From Lachnospiraceae bacterium (GTDB taxonomy: Bacteria; Bacillota; Clostridia; Lachnospirales; Lachnospiraceae), in assembly GCA_017470985.1 (NCBI GenBank), contig JAFUXA010000009.1, positions 1 through 64,000 on the forward strand: a stretch of DNA of 64,000 nt, written 5' to 3'. Position 1 is the stretch's first letter. The number at the start of each line of letters is the position of its first letter. This document shows positions 27,941 through 35,431 of the stretch, piece by piece. The notes beneath the pieces were generated by a model. The model was not told the origin of the DNA and did not search any database. It saw only the letters and a list, made by a program, of their open reading frames with translations. A program made the translations under genes and the position numbers.

Positions 27941-28073
27941 TGTTATGTATGACAATTATGTTGAAAAAAACACGTAAATATGTTATTAATAACAATATGG
28001 GAATTCTCAAATGAAAATATGTCATAGAAGACATAAATATAATTATTTTGCAAAAATTATGTTATACTTAACA
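27941..28073. promoter_or_regulatory. Array of four evenly spaced palindromic operators upstream of the XRE-AAA-TOPRIM operon
   Basis: Four 14-mers fit TGTYATNNNNRACA or a one-base variant: TGTTATGTATGACA (27941-27954), TGTTATTAATAACA (27981-27994), TGTCATAGAAGACA (28020-28033) and TGTTATACTTAACA (28060-28073). Start-to-start distances are 40, 39 and 40 bp. Each is preceded by ATA or TTA. The last overlaps an extended -10 box TGTTATACT (28060-28068) and ends 18 bp before the XRE start. The layout predicts cooperative repression by the XRE protein encoded just downstream. Confidence 0.75.
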
Positions 28074-28091
28074 TAAAGAAAGGGCGTCGTA

Positions 28092-28418
28092 ATGAATAAC
28101 GAAGATATGAAAGCTATATTTGAACAGATTGATAATTTAAAGAAACCTGATAAGAAATCAGGAGAGGTAGAAATAAAAATGCCAAATGACACATTAAGTG
28201 AGGTGCTAAAAGGAGTGTCAGAGGAGATACAAAGGGTACTGGATGAGAATAATTATACGCAAGAAGATTTGTGCCGTATTACAAATATGTCTCAATCAAA
28301 CATTAGTAAAATACAAAATGGGAAAGTGGTTCCAAGGATTGAGACATTGCAGAAAATAGCAGTCGCTACACATACAAAGCTCGTAATTAGCTTTGAAAGT
28401 ATGGAAGGAGATGAGTAA
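28092..28418 (+). CDS. XRE-family regulator of the defence-like operon
   Basis: 108 residues. The first 40 are charged and probably disordered; residues about 45-100 form an HTH (IQRVLDENNYTQEDLCRITN, then MSQSNISKIQNGK). The fold is that of antitoxin-like XRE repressors. ATG 28092 follows AAAGGGCG. The ATPase gene begins two bases after its stop. The four palindromes upstream are its likely binding sites. Confidence 0.85.
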   Translation: MNNEDMKAIFEQIDNLKKPDKKSGEVEIKMPNDTLSEVLKGVSEEIQRVLDENNYTQEDLCRITNMSQSNISKIQNGKVVPRIETLQKIAVATHTKLVISFESMEGDE

Positions 28419-28420
28419 GA

Positions 28421-29545
28421 ATGGCAAGTATCAAATTAATTGAGATTAATGGGCTTAGAGGAATTAAAAAGCTTACAGTTTCTGATTTATCAAAAATAAA
28501 TCTCATAGTCGGAGATAACAATAGCGGTAAAACTACGTTTTTAGAGGCAATCCAGCTACTGTTTGCTGAATCACAATTAAGCTCTGTTAAAAATGTTATA
28601 AATCAGAGAACCGTTCTTAATCTTCATGATAATAGTTTTTATACTTCATTTATAAAAATGTTCAATGTGGAGCAGGATAATAAACTATTAGATTTTGATA
28701 TCTATGCAGAAAGCAATAAGGGGCAGATTGTATTTGAAATGAAAGGGCGTGAAAAGGTTGTATCTGGAGATGATGCACTTCAAATATCTACTATGTCATC
28801 ACGTCAAAAGGCAACATATAAAAAATCATCAGCAATTCTTCCAGAAACAGTGAAGGTGTTTTCGGGAAGTATTATTAGTCAAAATGGTAAAAAGCCAATA
28901 GAGAAAGAGATACAGTTTACATCTTTGGATACTACGGTTACAGGACCTGTTATCAAAAAAAAGGTTTACTATATACCTTCTTTTGGACATTTGAGATTTG
29001 ATTTGTTGCAGAATATTGTTGATAACCCTGAATATAAAAAATTAGCTATTAGTATTTTGAAACAGTTTGATGATTCTATTGTAGATATCTGTTATACAAA
29101 GGCAGATGATGGTTCATTTCTTGAATCTGTTATTACGGAGAACGGAGTTATTATGCCTTTCTCTGTTTATGGTGATGGTATTAAGAAAATACTTTATATT
29201 ATGAATAAATTATTTGAAGCATCAGATTCAATTTTATTGATTGATGAAATAGAGACAGGATTACACAAGAAATATTATGAATCATTATTTCCTGTAGTAT
29301 TTGCACTGGCAAAAAAACTGAATGTGCAACTGTTTATTGCAACACATAGCATGGAAGCTATTGATGCAATTCTAAAGTATGGTGAATATGAAGAAAAAAC
29401 AAATGACAATGATCCTATTAAGGTTATTACATTAAAGAAAGTAAATACAGAAAACGGGAAAGGAAGCAATGTAGTTGCCCGAAATGTAACAGGAAAATAT
29501 GTATATGAAAACCGAAAAGCATTTGAATTTGAGGTGCGCCTATGA
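28421..29545 (+). CDS. AAA/OLD-like ATPase, candidate anti-phage sensor
   Basis: 374 residues, an ABC-type ATPase of the AAA_15/AAA_21 (OLD) clan. Walker A is GDNNSGKTT near 30-38, Walker B is SILLIDEIETGLHKK near 269-283, and a switch-type LFIATHSMEAID follows near 304. There is no C-terminal TOPRIM domain as in single-chain OLD nucleases; that domain is encoded by the next gene, which overlaps by four bases (ATGA). Split ATPase plus TOPRIM pairs are the layout of PARIS (AriA/AriB) and related defence systems. Assignment to a named system is not possible from sequence alone. Confidence 0.85.
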   Translation: MASIKLIEINGLRGIKKLTVSDLSKINLIVGDNNSGKTTFLEAIQLLFAESQLSSVKNVINQRTVLNLHDNSFYTSFIKMFNVEQDNKLLDFDIYAESNKGQIVFEMKGREKVVSGDDALQISTMSSRQKATYKKSSAILPETVKVFSGSIISQNGKKPIEKEIQFTSLDTTVTGPVIKKKVYYIPSFGHLRFDLLQNIVDNPEYKKLAISILKQFDDSIVDICYTKADDGSFLESVITENGVIMPFSVYGDGIKKILYIMNKLFEASDSILLIDEIETGLHKKYYESLFPVVFALAKKLNVQLFIATHSMEAIDAILKYGEYEEKTNDNDPIKVITLKKVNTENGKGSNVVARNVTGKYVYENRKAFEFEVRL

Positions 29546-30288
29546 TGACAGAAGTAATGCTTGTAGAAGGCGTAACAGATATCCAGCTCATTAGTTATTA
29601 TTTACAAAATGTATATGGCTGGAAGTATGAAAAAAATAACAATTTAGGAATTGTTCCGTTAGATGAACATGATCACATAGAAAGTTTGTCTAAAGGTGAA
29701 AATCAACTTGTATTATGTGGAGTAGGTGGAAATGGGCGGTTTGCACATTTTGTAGAACAGCACCGCATTAGCAGCATGATAGTAGAGCGAGATATAACTT
29801 CATTAATGGTCGTTACAGATAGGGACGAAGATTCCATTGGGAAAGTAGCACGTAGAATAAGGGGTTCATTAGAAGGAATTACTATACAAGTAGGAGATTG
29901 GGCAGAAAATAAAATAACTGATTCATTTGGACAGGAAAAATGTATGAATACATATCTGCTAATAATTCCTGCAGAAAAGGCTGGAGCATTAGAGAACGTA
30001 ATAATAGATGCATTAAAAGATATTCCTGAAGAAACAGCGTTGATAGAGGAGGTAATTCAGTTTATTGAGTCTTTAAAGGCTGAAATTGTTCCAGAGTTAG
30101 TGCAAACAAATAAAGCTGACAAAGCCAAAGTTGGTACATTTTTTAGCGTGCGAGATCCGAAAAATGCTATGAGATCTTTTGGAGCATTTATCGCTAAAAT
30201 TGATTGGGCGAAGTCAGAATCGTTAAAAGATTTATTTCTACCATTTAAGAGTTTGGGAGAAGAAAAAGAATGCAATACACAAGCCTGA
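29542..30288 (+). CDS. TOPRIM-domain protein (DUF3226/DUF4435-like), candidate effector nuclease
   Basis: 248 residues starting in an ATGA overlap with the ATPase gene. The TOPRIM signature is visible: the acidic motif LVEGVTD with Glu9 and Asp13, and VVTDRDED near 89-96 providing the DxD pair. The middle has CGVGGNGRF near 57. These residues would bind metal for nucleic-acid cleavage. The C-terminal third is helical and charged. With the preceding ATPase it forms a likely sensor-effector pair. A fourth gene starts inside its last codons but is broken. Confidence 0.8.
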   Translation: MMTEVMLVEGVTDIQLISYYLQNVYGWKYEKNNNLGIVPLDEHDHIESLSKGENQLVLCGVGGNGRFAHFVEQHRISSMIVERDITSLMVVTDRDEDSIGKVARRIRGSLEGITIQVGDWAENKITDSFGQEKCMNTYLLIIPAEKAGALENVIIDALKDIPEETALIEEVIQFIESLKAEIVPELVQTNKADKAKVGTFFSVRDPKNAMRSFGAFIAKIDWAKSESLKDLFLPFKSLGEEKECNTQA

Positions 30289-30596
30289 AATCATATAAAT
30301 TGAAAAAGGGAAAATTTATATCTCCGTGGAACGAACTTGCATATTACGTGTAATCCTTTGGACAAAAAACAAAGATTATCTTAGGAATTGCAACATATTC
30401 ATATAAGCGATTGGAAGAAGCAGAAATGCATAACTTATATAATTCTATTTCTGGACGCTCCACAGTAAGAGCTATGATAGAGAATTACATAATGCTGAAA
30501 TATTTGTCTATAAAAGAAAGTGAAAAAGAAAATATATGGGATGATTATGAACAATATGGAATAGGACAATATTGTATTAGCGTTCAAAAAGAATAG
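30270..30596 (+). pseudogene. Broken fourth gene of the XRE-AAA-TOPRIM operon
   Basis: ATG 30270 lies inside the end of the TOPRIM gene and reads MQYTSLKSYKLKKGKFISPW then NELAYYV before TAA at 30351. The same frame continues without interruption as SFGQKTKIILGIATYSYKRL to GRSTVRAMIENYIMLKYL and WDDYEQYGIGQY, ending at 30596. The second part resembles a DUF5677-like domain (Arg and Glu in a helical repeat). It is too short for a whole protein, so a nonsense change and probably a deletion have occurred. A short product from TTG 30411 cannot be excluded. Confidence 0.6.
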
Positions 30597-30613
30597 TTTG
30601 GAAGGGTGAAAGA

Positions 30614-30928
30614 ATGTTTCCTGTAATTTATTTAAAAGAAACCGGAATAAATCTTCGTAGAATCATGGATAAGCGTGGCATTACTGCCAAAGATATTCAA
30701 GAGTATTTGAATCTTGCTAGCGTGCAGAGTGTATATAACTGGTGCAACGGAATCAATATGCCAACAATCGACAATTTGTATGCACTGAGTCAGTTGTTCC
30801 AATTACCGATAGATGCAATTGTGCGAGGAAATAGAAAAGATATTGTTCCTGAGCCAATTATTATGGATGCAAGAGAACGAAGATTATGGATGTATTATAG
30901 AAAAATAAGAGAACTAGCTGTTGCTTAA
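30614..30928 (+). CDS. HTH (XRE-type) regulator
   Basis: 104 residues. HTH from about 12 to 70: NLRRIMDKRGITAKDIQEYL, then NLASVQSVYNWCNGINMPT and LYALSQLFQLPID. The tail ARERRLWMYYRKIREL is helical and may mediate contacts. ATG 30614 follows GGAAGGGTG. It follows the broken defence gene and ends at a strong terminator, so it may be the last gene of that transcript or an independent gene. Confidence 0.82.
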   Translation: MFPVIYLKETGINLRRIMDKRGITAKDIQEYLNLASVQSVYNWCNGINMPTIDNLYALSQLFQLPIDAIVRGNRKDIVPEPIIMDARERRLWMYYRKIRELAVA

Positions 30929-30961
30929 AATTAAAGCACAACTTTAATGACAGGACGTATG

Positions 30962-31009
30962 ACCTCCTACAAAATAGACTTAAGTCATTTTGTGGGAGGT
31001 TTATTTTTG
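30962..31009 (+). terminator. Intrinsic terminator after the XRE gene
   Basis: ACCTCCTACAAAAT (30962-30975) pairs with ATTTTGTGGGAGGT (30987-31000) with one G-U pair, followed by TTATTTTTG. Confidence 0.85.
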
Positions 31010-31045
31010 TGCAGATAGCAAATATTTTTTAGGAGGCGATAAAGG

Positions 31046-31600
31046 ATGATTTTTTATACTAGTGATTTACATTTAGGACATGCCAATGTAATTAGATTCG
31101 ATAAGCGACCTTTCGCTGATGTTGAGGAAATGGACCAATATATTATTACTCGATGGAACAATCGAGTATCAGAAGATGATACCGTTTATATCTTGGGAGA
31201 TATCTGTCATAGAAATAGTCGCGATTCCTCATGGTATTTGAAGCAGCTTAAGGGGCACAAAATTCTTATTCTAGGGAATCATGATAATCCTATTTTGAAG
31301 AATAAAAGGGCATGTAGTTGCTTTGATAAAGTGGACAAAATGATGCAGGTGGTTGATGAAAAGAGGCAGATTACTCTGTGTCATTATCCTATCGTGGAAT
31401 GGAATGCTTATTTTCATGGTTCATGGCATATCTATGGTCACATTCATAACAAGAAAGAAGAAACGTTTAAGATTATGAGTAAAAAAGAACATGCGCTCAA
31501 CGCTGGCTGCATGATAAATAATTATGTGCCTGTTACGTTTGATGAATTAGTTGAAAACAATATGCTTTTTAAAGCTAATGATAACTTGGGGAGGGATTAG
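31046..31600 (+). CDS. Calcineurin-like metallophosphoesterase
   Basis: 184 residues with the complete set of metal ligands: DLHLGHANVI near 7-16, GDICHR near 51, GNHDNP near 77, CHYPIVEW near 111 and IYGHIHNK near 129. Compact single-domain phosphoesterases of this type are common in Firmicutes and on mobile elements; the physiological substrate is unknown. ATG 31046 follows TTAGGAGG. A truncated small gene starts three bases after its stop. Confidence 0.88.
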   Translation: MIFYTSDLHLGHANVIRFDKRPFADVEEMDQYIITRWNNRVSEDDTVYILGDICHRNSRDSSWYLKQLKGHKILILGNHDNPILKNKRACSCFDKVDKMMQVVDEKRQITLCHYPIVEWNAYFHGSWHIYGHIHNKKEETFKIMSKKEHALNAGCMINNYVPVTFDELVENNMLFKANDNLGRD

Positions 31601-31603
31601 TAA

Positions 31604-31684
31604 ATGGCAAGAGAAATCAGTAGAATAGAACCAATGCTTGAGGATATAGAAGAGTTTGCACATAGAAAATCAGATTATCAGTAA
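31604..31684 (+). pseudogene. Short ORF, probable truncated gene start
   Basis: ATG 31604 with GGGAGGG upstream encodes only 26 residues (MAREISRIEPMLEDIEEFAH, then RKSDYQ). It resembles the beginning of the short DUF1040-like proteins whose next residues would be a Gly-Gln-Leu segment; the stop falls just before that. Likely truncated; a real micropeptide is possible. Confidence 0.35.
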
Positions 31685-31714
31685 GTTTTGAAAACTAGAA
31701 AGTGATGGATTGGA

Positions 31715-32377
31715 ATGAGAAGAAGCAAAAGCTATGAAGTAAGAAATCCAATGAATATATGGAATAAATATGATTTTGTCATGTCGGGCCTTGGAAAGAA
31801 AAGTAAAACCTTGGCGAATATAAAACACTTTTTCAAATGCGTAAAGTGGAGTAAACAGCGTATTACAAGGGGCTACTGTGATTACGATGTTTGGGAGATG
31901 TTTTCTTTTCTTCAGACGATTATTCCGGATATGCTACAAACGCTGAAAGATACAAGAATGGGATCGCCAGGATATCTAGGAGAGAATTATACCAATGAAA
32001 ATGGAATTCTTGTAAATGATACCTGCCATGAGGAGTGGAATTGCATTTTAGACAAAATGATATTTTTATGGCGAGAAGCTGATGAAAATACCTGCTCACA
32101 AAAGAATCCGTATGATGAAGAGCATTCCAAAGCAATGGATGAATTTACAGAACGATTTGGATTGTTAGGAAATAAACTTCAAACTGAGAAAGAATTAGAA
32201 GAAAATAGAAAACGCGGTGGTGGAGGAACAATTCATTTTATGGATGAGTTGCCTGAGTATAAAGAAATTTCCGATAAATATCGCGAAGAAGAAGAGCGTC
32301 TGGAAGAATATAGAAGAACTTGTAAGGATGAAGCTATAGATATGCTTAAACAATACTTCTATGACCTGTGGGATTGA
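31715..32377 (+). CDS. Conserved hypothetical protein of phage/plasmid type
   Basis: 220 residues, no membrane segment. A basic, aromatic N-terminal part (IKHFFKCVKWSKQRITRGYC, then DYDVWEMFSFLQTIIPDML) precedes a region rich in Asp, Glu and Trp (CHEEWNCILDKMIFLWREAD) and a C-terminal coiled coil rich in Glu and Arg. Proteins with the RGYCDYDVWE-like motif occur widely in accessory parts of Firmicutes genomes. Function unknown. ATG 31715 has TGGATTGG upstream, a weak ribosome site; another start is possible. Confidence 0.6.
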   Translation: MRRSKSYEVRNPMNIWNKYDFVMSGLGKKSKTLANIKHFFKCVKWSKQRITRGYCDYDVWEMFSFLQTIIPDMLQTLKDTRMGSPGYLGENYTNENGILVNDTCHEEWNCILDKMIFLWREADENTCSQKNPYDEEHSKAMDEFTERFGLLGNKLQTEKELEENRKRGGGGTIHFMDELPEYKEISDKYREEEERLEEYRRTCKDEAIDMLKQYFYDLWD

Positions 32378-32420
32378 GATATTAGAAAATATTTATATTA
32401 CAATAATCACCTTTACATAA

Positions 32421-32573
32421 AAGCGCATAGATGCTAAAGTTGTCTACGGATGGTATTCGATAGAGACACGAAAAAGAAGTACTATTAGGACCATAGTTAC
32501 TTTGGTACTGATGGGGGCATTTCTGGCAATCGTGTATTTTGTCATCGGAAGGCCCATGGTGTCGTACCCATAA
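32421..32573 (+). pseudogene. Remnant of a membrane protein gene
   Basis: Fifty codons stay open from 32421 to TAA at 32571 with no start codon: KRIDAKVVYGWYSIETRKRS, then a hydrophobic helix TIVTLVLMGAFLAIVYFVIG and RPMVSYP. One basic stretch followed by one membrane helix is protein-like. Family not recognised. Confidence 0.3.
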
Positions 32574-32619
32574 CAGTGGACACGGAGGAAAAATCGCCTC
32601 AAACCTGCATAAATACTGA

Positions 32620-32660
32620 GGTATAAATCGAACATTTTTATACCGATTTTTATACCTTTT
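32620..32660. terminator. AT-rich inverted repeat with T run
   Basis: GGTATAAATCG (32620-32630) pairs with CGATTTTTATACC (32644-32656) with a two-base bulge and is followed by TTTT. It may end transcription from the left. Confidence 0.4.
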
Positions 32661-32774
32661 GCTTACAAAAATACGCAAAATTATGCCAATATATGCCATG
32701 TAATCAAGATTCAAGCTCTACATAAAAGCATCGGTAAAGCCTGTAAATACAGCATTTATAAGGAATTTAATACT

Positions 32775-33239
32775 ATGATAAAGGTACTTTTCATCTGCCA
32801 CGGCAATATCTGCCGATCACCAATGGCGGAATTTATTTTAAAAGATATGGTGAAGAAAAAAGGAGTGCAGGATCAATTTGAGATTCAGTCGGCGGCGACT
32901 ACCACCGATGAGATCTGGAATGGAGTTGGAAATCCTATTTACCCTCCAGCCAGGAAATGTTTGGAAAAGCATGGCGTAGAATATTCTGACCAGAAGAGAG
33001 CCAGACTTCTAACAGCGGCCGATTATGAGAGATACGATTATCTGATAGGCATGGATTCTGAGAACAGATATGATATGCGTAGGATTTTAGGCGACGATCC
33101 AGAAGGGAAGGTGTCTCTCCTTTTGGATGCAACAGAGAGTCCTCGCGATGTGGCAGATCCTTGGTTTACAAGAGATTTCGAGGCTACATATCGAGATGTT
33201 GTAGAAGGGTGTGAAGCGTTGCTGGCAAATATTTTGTAA
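32775..33239 (+). CDS. Low-molecular-weight protein tyrosine phosphatase
   Basis: 154 residues. The P-loop is CHGNICRS at residues 8-15 (CX5R) and the general-acid loop is ADPWFTRDF near 128. Such enzymes dephosphorylate tyrosine or arginine in regulation of surface polysaccharides or stress. ATG 32775 has AAGGAATT at a long distance, a weak site. A sequence resembling its first codons occurs at 27518. It marks the return to conserved gene content before the riboflavin operon. Confidence 0.9.
   Translation: MIKVLFICHGNICRSPMAEFILKDMVKKKGVQDQFEIQSAATTTDEIWNGVGNPIYPPARKCLEKHGVEYSDQKRARLLTAADYERYDYLIGMDSENRYDMRRILGDDPEGKVSLLLDATESPRDVADPWFTRDFEATYRDVVEGCEALLANIL
32790..32805 (+). repeat. 16-bp near-repeat, right copy
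   Basis: TTCATCTGCCACGGCA inside the start of the phosphatase gene; 15 of 16 bases match 27531-27546. See that entry. Confidence 0.35.
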
Positions 33240-33258
33240 AATATTTTGCATAATGCTA

Positions 33259-33287
33259 TTGCAAACTTTAAGGAAAAAGGTTAATAT
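33259..33287 (+). promoter_or_regulatory. Promoter of the riboflavin operon
   Basis: TTGCAA (33259-33264), a 17-bp spacer and TAATAT (33282-33287). The FMN riboswitch starts about 12 bases after the predicted start of transcription. Confidence 0.6.
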
Positions 33288-33305
33288 CGTTTAAAACTAA
33301 ACTAA

Positions 33306-33412
33306 ATCTTCAGGGCAGGGTGAAATTCCCTACCGGCGGTATAGCCCGCGAGCCGAAAGGCATGATCCGGTGAGATTCCGGGGCCGACAGTAAAGTCTGG
33401 ATGGGAGAAGAT
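33306..33412 (+). ncRNA. FMN riboswitch (RFN element)
   Basis: ATCTTC (33306-33311) pairs with GAAGAT (33407-33412) to close the aptamer. The conserved blocks are all present: AGGGCAGGGTGAAATTCCC, ACCGGCGGTATAGCCCGCGA, GATCCGGTGAGATTCCGG and GGCCGACAGT near 33382-33392. FMN binding would favour the terminator at 33464-33505 and shut off ribDEBAH. Confidence 0.97.
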
Positions 33413-33463
33413 ACATATGGTAGAGTCTAATTCTCTATCATAGATATATATTATGATTTTTGA

Positions 33464-33505
33464 ACCATCACAGGATGCCCTTAGGCTTTCTGTGGTGGTT
33501 TTTTT
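33464..33505 (+). terminator. Riboswitch expression-platform terminator
   Basis: ACCATCACAG (33464-33473) pairs with CTGTGGTGGT (33490-33499), one G-U pair, followed by seven T. It ends 16 bases before the ribD start. Confidence 0.9.
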
Positions 33506-33521
33506 GTTAGGAGTGAGTGTA

Positions 33522-34691
33522 ATGAAAGAAGAGTATATGTTAAGGGCAATTGAGTTGGCCAAACGAGGCGCGGGATGGACGAGTCCTAATCCTCTGGTGG
33601 GAGCTGTGATTGTGAAAAATGACAGAATTATAGGAGAGGGTTGGCATCATCGATACGGGCAATTTCATGCGGAGCGAGACGCTCTATCCAAGGCCACAGA
33701 AGACCCGGCTGGTGCGACTATGTATGTCACATTGGAACCCTGTTGCCATCATGGCAAGCAGCCACCATGTACTGAAGCATTGATTGAGGCGGGAATCTCA
33801 GAAGTGGTAATTGGGTCCAGAGATCCTAATCCCAAGGTATCTGGTGGTGGAGTTAGAGCTCTTCGTGAGGCAGGCATAGATGTGATTATGGATTTTATGC
33901 GGGATGAGTGTGATGCGATAAATGATATATTTTTTCACTACATTACAACTGCTACGCCATTTATCACAATGAAATATGCCATGACTGCTGATGGTCATAT
34001 CGCCACTGAGACGGGTAAGTCCAGGTGGATCAGCGGAGAAGCATCCAGGGAGGAAGTGCATAGAATGCGCCATCGTCACATGGCAATCATGGCAGGCATT
34101 GGAACGGTTATGGCGGACGATCCTCTTCTCAACACCCGAGTATTGGTAAGAGGCTTTGAGGATGAAACTCATATGGTAAATGGCAGGAATCCGATCCGAA
34201 TAATTCTTGATGACAACTTGAGGATTCCTATGGAAAGTCGTCTGGTACAGACTGCGGAGACTCAACCTGTCATTGTGGTTGCTTCCTCAGAATCAATAGA
34301 AGAGGAGGGCCATCCATTATATATCAAGAAGAAACAGCTTGAAGCCCGGGGACTTCAGATTATGCATATCCCCAAGGATGCCGCTACAGGTCATATTGAT
34401 TTGAATTTATTGATGACAGAATTAGGACGGCAAAATATAGATAGCATCTTATTGGAAGGTGGAGCAGCGGTAAATGCTTCTGCCATCAAGGCTGGAATTG
34501 TCTCTGAGATAGATGCTTTCATAGCTCCTAAATTATTTGGAGGCGGCCCGAGTCCTATTGCATCCCTTGCCATTGACGAACCGTCCCAATCTCCTCTTTT
34601 GGAAATGAAACAATGCAATATTGTAGGAGATGATTTGCTGGTTCGATACAGAGTGGTAAATGATACAAATTCACGGAAAGGAGGCTGCTAA
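33522..34691 (+). CDS. ribD: Riboflavin biosynthesis deaminase/reductase (RibD)
   Basis: 389 residues from ATG 33522 (site TAGGAG); the frame extends to 33453 but that start lies within the terminator region. The N-terminal deaminase has the zinc ligands HAERDAL near 50 and PCCHHGKQPPC near 75. The C-terminal reductase has KYAMTADGHIATETGKSRWI and GGAAVNASAI. It performs the second and third steps from GTP to lumazine precursors. The stop overlaps the ribE ATG by one base. Confidence 0.95.
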   Translation: MKEEYMLRAIELAKRGAGWTSPNPLVGAVIVKNDRIIGEGWHHRYGQFHAERDALSKATEDPAGATMYVTLEPCCHHGKQPPCTEALIEAGISEVVIGSRDPNPKVSGGGVRALREAGIDVIMDFMRDECDAINDIFFHYITTATPFITMKYAMTADGHIATETGKSRWISGEASREEVHRMRHRHMAIMAGIGTVMADDPLLNTRVLVRGFEDETHMVNGRNPIRIILDDNLRIPMESRLVQTAETQPVIVVASSESIEEEGHPLYIKKKQLEARGLQIMHIPKDAATGHIDLNLLMTELGRQNIDSILLEGGAAVNASAIKAGIVSEIDAFIAPKLFGGGPSPIASLAIDEPSQSPLLEMKQCNIVGDDLLVRYRVVNDTNSRKGGC

Positions 34692-35347
34692 TGTTTACAG
34701 GAATAGTAGAGGAGAAAGGCATATTGCTTGAGAAACAAATTCATGGCATCAGCGGTACCCTGCGTATTGGAGCCTCCAAGGTTTTGGAAGGGACTCAAAT
34801 TGGTGATTCGATAGCAGTAAATGGAGTGTGCCTGACAGTCACCTCTCTTGGCGATGGATTTTTCACAGCTGATGTAATGGCTGAGACCATGCGCAGGTCA
34901 TCTATGGGCACATACATGCCAGGGGCTCATATCAATCTGGAGCGGGCAATGATTGCCAATGGTAGATTTGGCGGGCACATAGTCAGTGGTCACATTGACG
35001 GAACCGGCGAGATTTCTTCCATTATCACTGAAGAAAATGCCACCATCATTGGAATACGGACAGATCGGAAAATTTTGGATTTGATTGTGGAGAAAGGTTC
35101 GATTGCCATTGATGGCATCAGCCTCACCGTTGCCTCGGTATCCAAGGAGGATTTCACAGTGTCTATAATCCCTCACACCGGGGACGCAACCATCCTATCT
35201 GAGAGAAAAGTTGGGGATAAGGTTAATCTGGAAAATGATTTGGTAGGCAAATATGTGCAGAAGCTTCTGGGTCTGGTCAATGAGCCTGAGCAAAATACTT
35301 CTGAGTCAGCCCTTTCCATGGATATGCTGGAACAGCTGGGCTTTTAG
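34691..35347 (+). CDS. ribE: Riboflavin synthase alpha subunit (RibE)
   Basis: 218 residues, starts MFTGIVEEKG, and contains two tandem lumazine-binding barrels, each with a characteristic segment (SIAVNGVCLTV near 44 and GSIAIDGISLTVASV near 137; GGHIVSGHIDGTG between). It converts two dimethyl-ribityl-lumazines to riboflavin. Translation is coupled to ribD by a TAATG overlap. Confidence 0.95.
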   Translation: MFTGIVEEKGILLEKQIHGISGTLRIGASKVLEGTQIGDSIAVNGVCLTVTSLGDGFFTADVMAETMRRSSMGTYMPGAHINLERAMIANGRFGGHIVSGHIDGTGEISSIITEENATIIGIRTDRKILDLIVEKGSIAIDGISLTVASVSKEDFTVSIIPHTGDATILSERKVGDKVNLENDLVGKYVQKLLGLVNEPEQNTSESALSMDMLEQLGF

Positions 35348-35431
35348 CACATACTCAATTTCTTGAAGTAGATAATATTTTTTACAAATATAAATCATAA
35401 GTTTTGCGAAATATAAATCTTAGGAGGACAT

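Larger units (their letters stand above)
32378..32774. other. Gap of about 400 bases with a gene remnant and an inverted repeat
   Basis: No intact gene. It contains a membrane-protein-like fragment (32421-32573) and an AT-rich inverted repeat (32620-32656). The rest shows no gene or convincing promoter to me. Confidence 0.5.

Noticed and set aside
27941-28073. CRISPR array
   Set aside because: The repeats are only 14 bp, palindromic and variable in the centre, and sit directly at a promoter; they fit operators, not CRISPR repeats, and no cas gene is near.
30411-30596. Independent 61-residue gene from TTG 30411
   Set aside because: The same frame is open well upstream and joins the broken gene that starts at 30270; a separate gene is less likely than a remnant.
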